The position numbers and the translations under genes were made by a program. 8,906 nt of DNA from Flavobacteriales bacterium. GTDB taxonomy: Bacteria > Bacteroidota > Bacteroidia > Flavobacteriales_D > Crocinitomicaceae. The notes under the pieces were generated by a model. The model saw only the letters and a program-made list of their open reading frames with translations. It ran no database searches and was not told the origin of the DNA. Positions 6,956-8,906 of this stretch are shown here, in pieces. Location: NCBI GenBank assembly GCA_947458985.1, contig CANHBA010000084.1, forward strand, positions 1-8,906, in the 5' to 3' direction. Every line of letters starts with the position of its first letter. The first letter of the stretch is position 1.

Positions 6956-7198
6956 ATGTCCACAGAATTCTCTCCAGTAAACGATAACGAAGATCCATCA
7001 CTGCGCCTCAGTAAGCGCGAAATAGAAGTCTTGAGGCTCATCTGTCAGGAAAGAACTAATCAGGAAATGGCGGCTGCCTTGTTTGTTTCAGTCAAAACCA
7101 TTGAGGGGCACCGCGAACGCATCAGGTATAAAACCAATACCAAAAACATCGCCGGCATGGTATTGTATGCGATTAAGCATGGGATTTTTGAGGTGTGA
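6956..7198 (+). CDS. Stand-alone LuxR/GerE-type helix-turn-helix regulator
   Basis: The product is 80 residues from the ATG at 6956. An in-frame GTG at 6890 would add 22 residues of no recognisable character, so ATG is preferred. Residues 18-77 are a GerE (LuxR C-terminal) DNA-binding domain: LSKREIEVLRLICQ (18-31), QEMAAALFVS (36-45), the recognition helix VKTIEGHRERIRYK (46-59) and closing helix NIAGMVLYAIKHG (64-76). Conserved positions E22, V25, L26, T48, I49 and H52 are present. Most LuxR-type proteins of this phylum carry a receiver or sensor domain of 120 residues or more. Here only a 17-residue acidic tail precedes the domain, and no receiver remnant is visible upstream. It probably binds DNA as a dimer, with its control elsewhere. 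It lies between two T9SS cargo genes, divergent from one and convergent with the other, so local regulation is plausible but inferred. Confidence 0.88.
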   Translation: MSTEFSPVNDNEDPSLRLSKREIEVLRLICQERTNQEMAAALFVSVKTIEGHRERIRYKTNTKNIAGMVLYAIKHGIFEV

Positions 7199-7207
7199 TC
7201 TCGAATT

Positions 7208-8906
7208 TTACTCGCTAAATAGCATGAAAAAGCCTTGCTTAAAGAAGCGGGGTTTTTGCAGCGCATTCGGATAATACAAATAAAAATACGTACCATCAAC
7301 AAGCCCTGTTGGGCTGTAATTATTGAGATACGGCGAGGCCTCAAAGAGAACATTACCCCATCTATTCAAAACAATTAGTTTGTTATTTGGGTGCAACACG
7401 GCATCGGCAATGACCAACACATCATTGACACCATCACCGTTCGGTGTTATTACATTTGGTACCTCAGCATTACAATCCACCCCATAAATTGAAAGGCTAT
7501 CTGAGGCCGAACAACCAAAATCATTGTTTCCAAAAACCATATAGACTCCAGGTGAACTGACTATGAGTTGTGGGGAGTGCAGCGTATCAAAAGGCGCATT
7601 CCAACTGAGTTGTGAGGCATTTGAAGTTGCTGTAAGCAGCACTTCTGTGAGCCCTCCTGATGCATCATTCAAACAAATTATTGAATCTGTTGAACTTAAT
7701 TCTAATTGAATACTATGATCAACAATTGTTAGACTGTCTGTGATACTTTGACCACAACGACTATACGTTATCCAATACGTTCCTGGGGTATTTACTGACT
7801 GAGAAAGTTGCGTGGTGTCTGTGTTGAACCATTCAAATGAAGTTTGAGGCGGACTTTGAAACTGTAAAGTGAGTGGTTCTTCTTTACACCAAATTTGTGG
7901 ACCTTGAAGTAGGCCGTCAGGAAGGCTATCAAAGAGTATAATTTGATAGCTCGCATAAGAATTTGGACAGTTTGCACTCGGGTAATTGAGTAACAAAACA
8001 CTGTCTTGAGTAAGTGAACTGAGTGTAAAAGTAGGAGCCGCCGTCAAAAAAACCGAATCGGACCCATACCATTGTGCATTTTCGGCAATTGGCGCCTGTA
8101 AAACAACAGTAGATAGCGGGCAAACTGTATCGGTATATGAAGCCACAGGAATGTTATCTTGATAGACCCCAACGCTGAGTTCATTGGTTGAAAATTGGCA
8201 ACCAAACTCATTGGTAACGATGGCGCTATAAGTTCCTGGTGCGGAAACCTGAAGTACGGCAGAACTTGAACCTACTGCAGGGCTCCACTCATAGTTGGCA
8301 TTCGGTAATGACCCTTCAATGATCATAGTTTCTTGATAACAAAGCATGGTATCAGCAGCGCTTATCGAGGCACTAAAAGTACCGTCTATCACTTCCATGC
8401 TATCTAAAAAAACAAAACCACATTGTTCGATACTCACACCATAGTAACCTGGCTGATCAACAATAATTGAGTTGGAACTAGAAACAACTGGCCACCAATT
8501 GAGTATTGGATTACCAACTGTGAGTACAAACAATTCAACGCTATTGCCCCCGCATAATATATTTGTGGGTTGAACTGAAAGCGAGGGCGTCACGTAATTT
8601 TCAATGAGCACAGGCGGGCTCGAAAAAACACAACTATTGGAATCGGTCACGATACAATAAAATTCTCCGATTGTTGAGCAATAAAGCGAGGAAGTTCCTA
8701 AACTTGATCCTAGGCCCGGGCCAACCCATTGATAAGTTTGGTAGGTATTCGGAACCTGTAGCAACATGCTGTCGTTCGGACATAAAATGGCGTCGCCGGG
8801 TGTAATGGTGATTTCTGGCGGGAGTAAAATTTCCACATAAATCGAGGTGTCTACACCATATGAACAACCCGACAGCGGATCAATAAAATTACCTATATAA
8901 GCATAT
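7208..8906 (-). CDS. Adhesin-like surface protein with Ig/PKD-like repeats and gliding-motility-type T9SS tail, N terminus outside the window
   Basis: The reading frame is open to the right edge: codons beyond the GTG at 8836 continue without a stop (AYIGNFIDPLSGCSYGVDTS), so I treat it as 5'-truncated, with 565 residues visible. The last 85 residues are the type B T9SS tail (gliding motility-associated C-terminal domain, CHU_C): VPNVITPNGDGVNDVLVI, LIVLNRWGNVLFE, then VDGTYFYLYYP and ending GFFMLFSE. Before it run about six Ig/PKD-like repeats of roughly 70-90 residues. Each has an early cysteine (ILCPNDS, ILCGGNS, MLCYQET, TVCPLST, IWCKEEP, IICLNDA), and most have a PGxY strand followed by a second cysteine (EFGCQF, DFGCSA). 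Such proteins are exported by the T9SS and held on the cell surface, often as SprB-like adhesins. No signal peptide is visible because the start is missing. The stop is 9 bases from that of the LuxR-type gene. Confident on class, not on binding target. Confidence 0.93.
   Translation of the reverse strand, partial: YAYIGNFIDPLSGCSYGVDTSIYVEILLPPEITITPGDAILCPNDSMLLQVPNTYQTYQWVGPGLGSSLGTSSLYCSTIGEFYCIVTDSNSCVFSSPPVLIENYVTPSLSVQPTNILCGGNSVELFVLTVGNPILNWWPVVSSSNSIIVDQPGYYGVSIEQCGFVFLDSMEVIDGTFSASISAADTMLCYQETMIIEGSLPNANYEWSPAVGSSSAVLQVSAPGTYSAIVTNEFGCQFSTNELSVGVYQDNIPVASYTDTVCPLSTVVLQAPIAENAQWYGSDSVFLTAAPTFTLSSLTQDSVLLLNYPSANCPNSYASYQIILFDSLPDGLLQGPQIWCKEEPLTLQFQSPPQTSFEWFNTDTTQLSQSVNTPGTYWITYSRCGQSITDSLTIVDHSIQLELSSTDSIICLNDASGGLTEVLLTATSNASQLSWNAPFDTLHSPQLIVSSPGVYMVFGNNDFGCSASDSLSIYGVDCNAEVPNVITPNGDGVNDVLVIADAVLHPNNKLIVLNRWGNVLFEASPYLNNYSPTGLVDGTYFYLYYPNALQKPRFFKQGFFMLFSE
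7228..7257 (+). terminator. Intrinsic terminator for the LuxR-type gene, inside the convergent coding region
   Basis: On the plus strand AAAAGCCTTGCTT (7228-7240) pairs with AAGCGGGGTTTTT (7245-7257) across an AAAG loop: 13 pairs, three of them G-U, with the 3' arm ending in GGGGTTTTT. It begins 29 bases after the regulator's stop at 7198. On the minus strand the G-U pairs become C-A mismatches, so the hairpin is much weaker in the adhesin transcript, whose final codons it overlaps. Confidence 0.65.

Noticed and set aside
8834..8836. GTG at 8836 as the start of the adhesin-like gene.
   Set aside because: The frame continues upstream to the window end with typical domain sequence, and nothing after the GTG resembles a signal peptide.

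Overview
The window looks like a piece of a Bacteroidota chromosome. Two proteins end in type IX secretion (T9SS) sorting domains, a combination restricted to that phylum. Two intergenic regions carry the phylum's -33 TTTG / -7 TAnnTTTG promoter pattern, start codons lack clear Shine-Dalgarno sequences, and the base composition is AT-leaning. The genus cannot be named from the sequence. No tRNA, rRNA, CRISPR array, insertion sequence or prophage was seen. No stretch over 300 bases lacks a gene.

Layout. Bases 1-1185 (-) hold the first 395 residues of ATP-dependent phosphoenolpyruvate carboxykinase (pckA), cut by the left edge. A divergent promoter region (1186-1393) separates it from a 621-residue exported serine hydrolase (1394-3259, +). 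That protein resembles the C-terminal two-thirds of the large Bacteroidota fusion of a family 3 glycosidase and a beta-lactamase-like domain, but lacks the glycosidase barrel. Next is a likely two-gene unit (+): a small lipoprotein (3338-3727) and an outer-membrane beta-barrel protein (3740-4432). A nested inverted repeat (4481-4527) lies in the convergent gap before a small exported protein of unknown function (4563-5072, -).

The right half centres on surface proteins. A good intrinsic terminator (5120-5152, -) serves a 505-residue secreted protein with a type A T9SS tail (5238-6755, -). Its upstream region carries two tandem hairpins. Divergent from it is an 80-residue protein that is essentially only a LuxR/GerE helix-turn-helix (6956-7198, +). 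This gene converges, with 9 bases between stop codons, on a large adhesin-like protein of repeated Ig/PKD-like domains with a gliding-motility-type (type B) T9SS tail (7208-8906, -). The adhesin runs off the right edge, so its N terminus is missing. The regulator's terminator is embedded in the adhesin's last codons.

Functionally this is one gluconeogenic housekeeping gene beside a cell-envelope and surface set: a peptidase-like hydrolase, a lipoprotein, a barrel and two T9SS cargo proteins with a small regulator between them. A link between the regulator and its neighbours is inferred from position only. I see no clearly new multi-gene system. The most notable points are the hydrolase without its glycosidase domain, its near-leaderless promoter, the lone DNA-binding domain between two T9SS cargo genes, and the structured non-coding elements.
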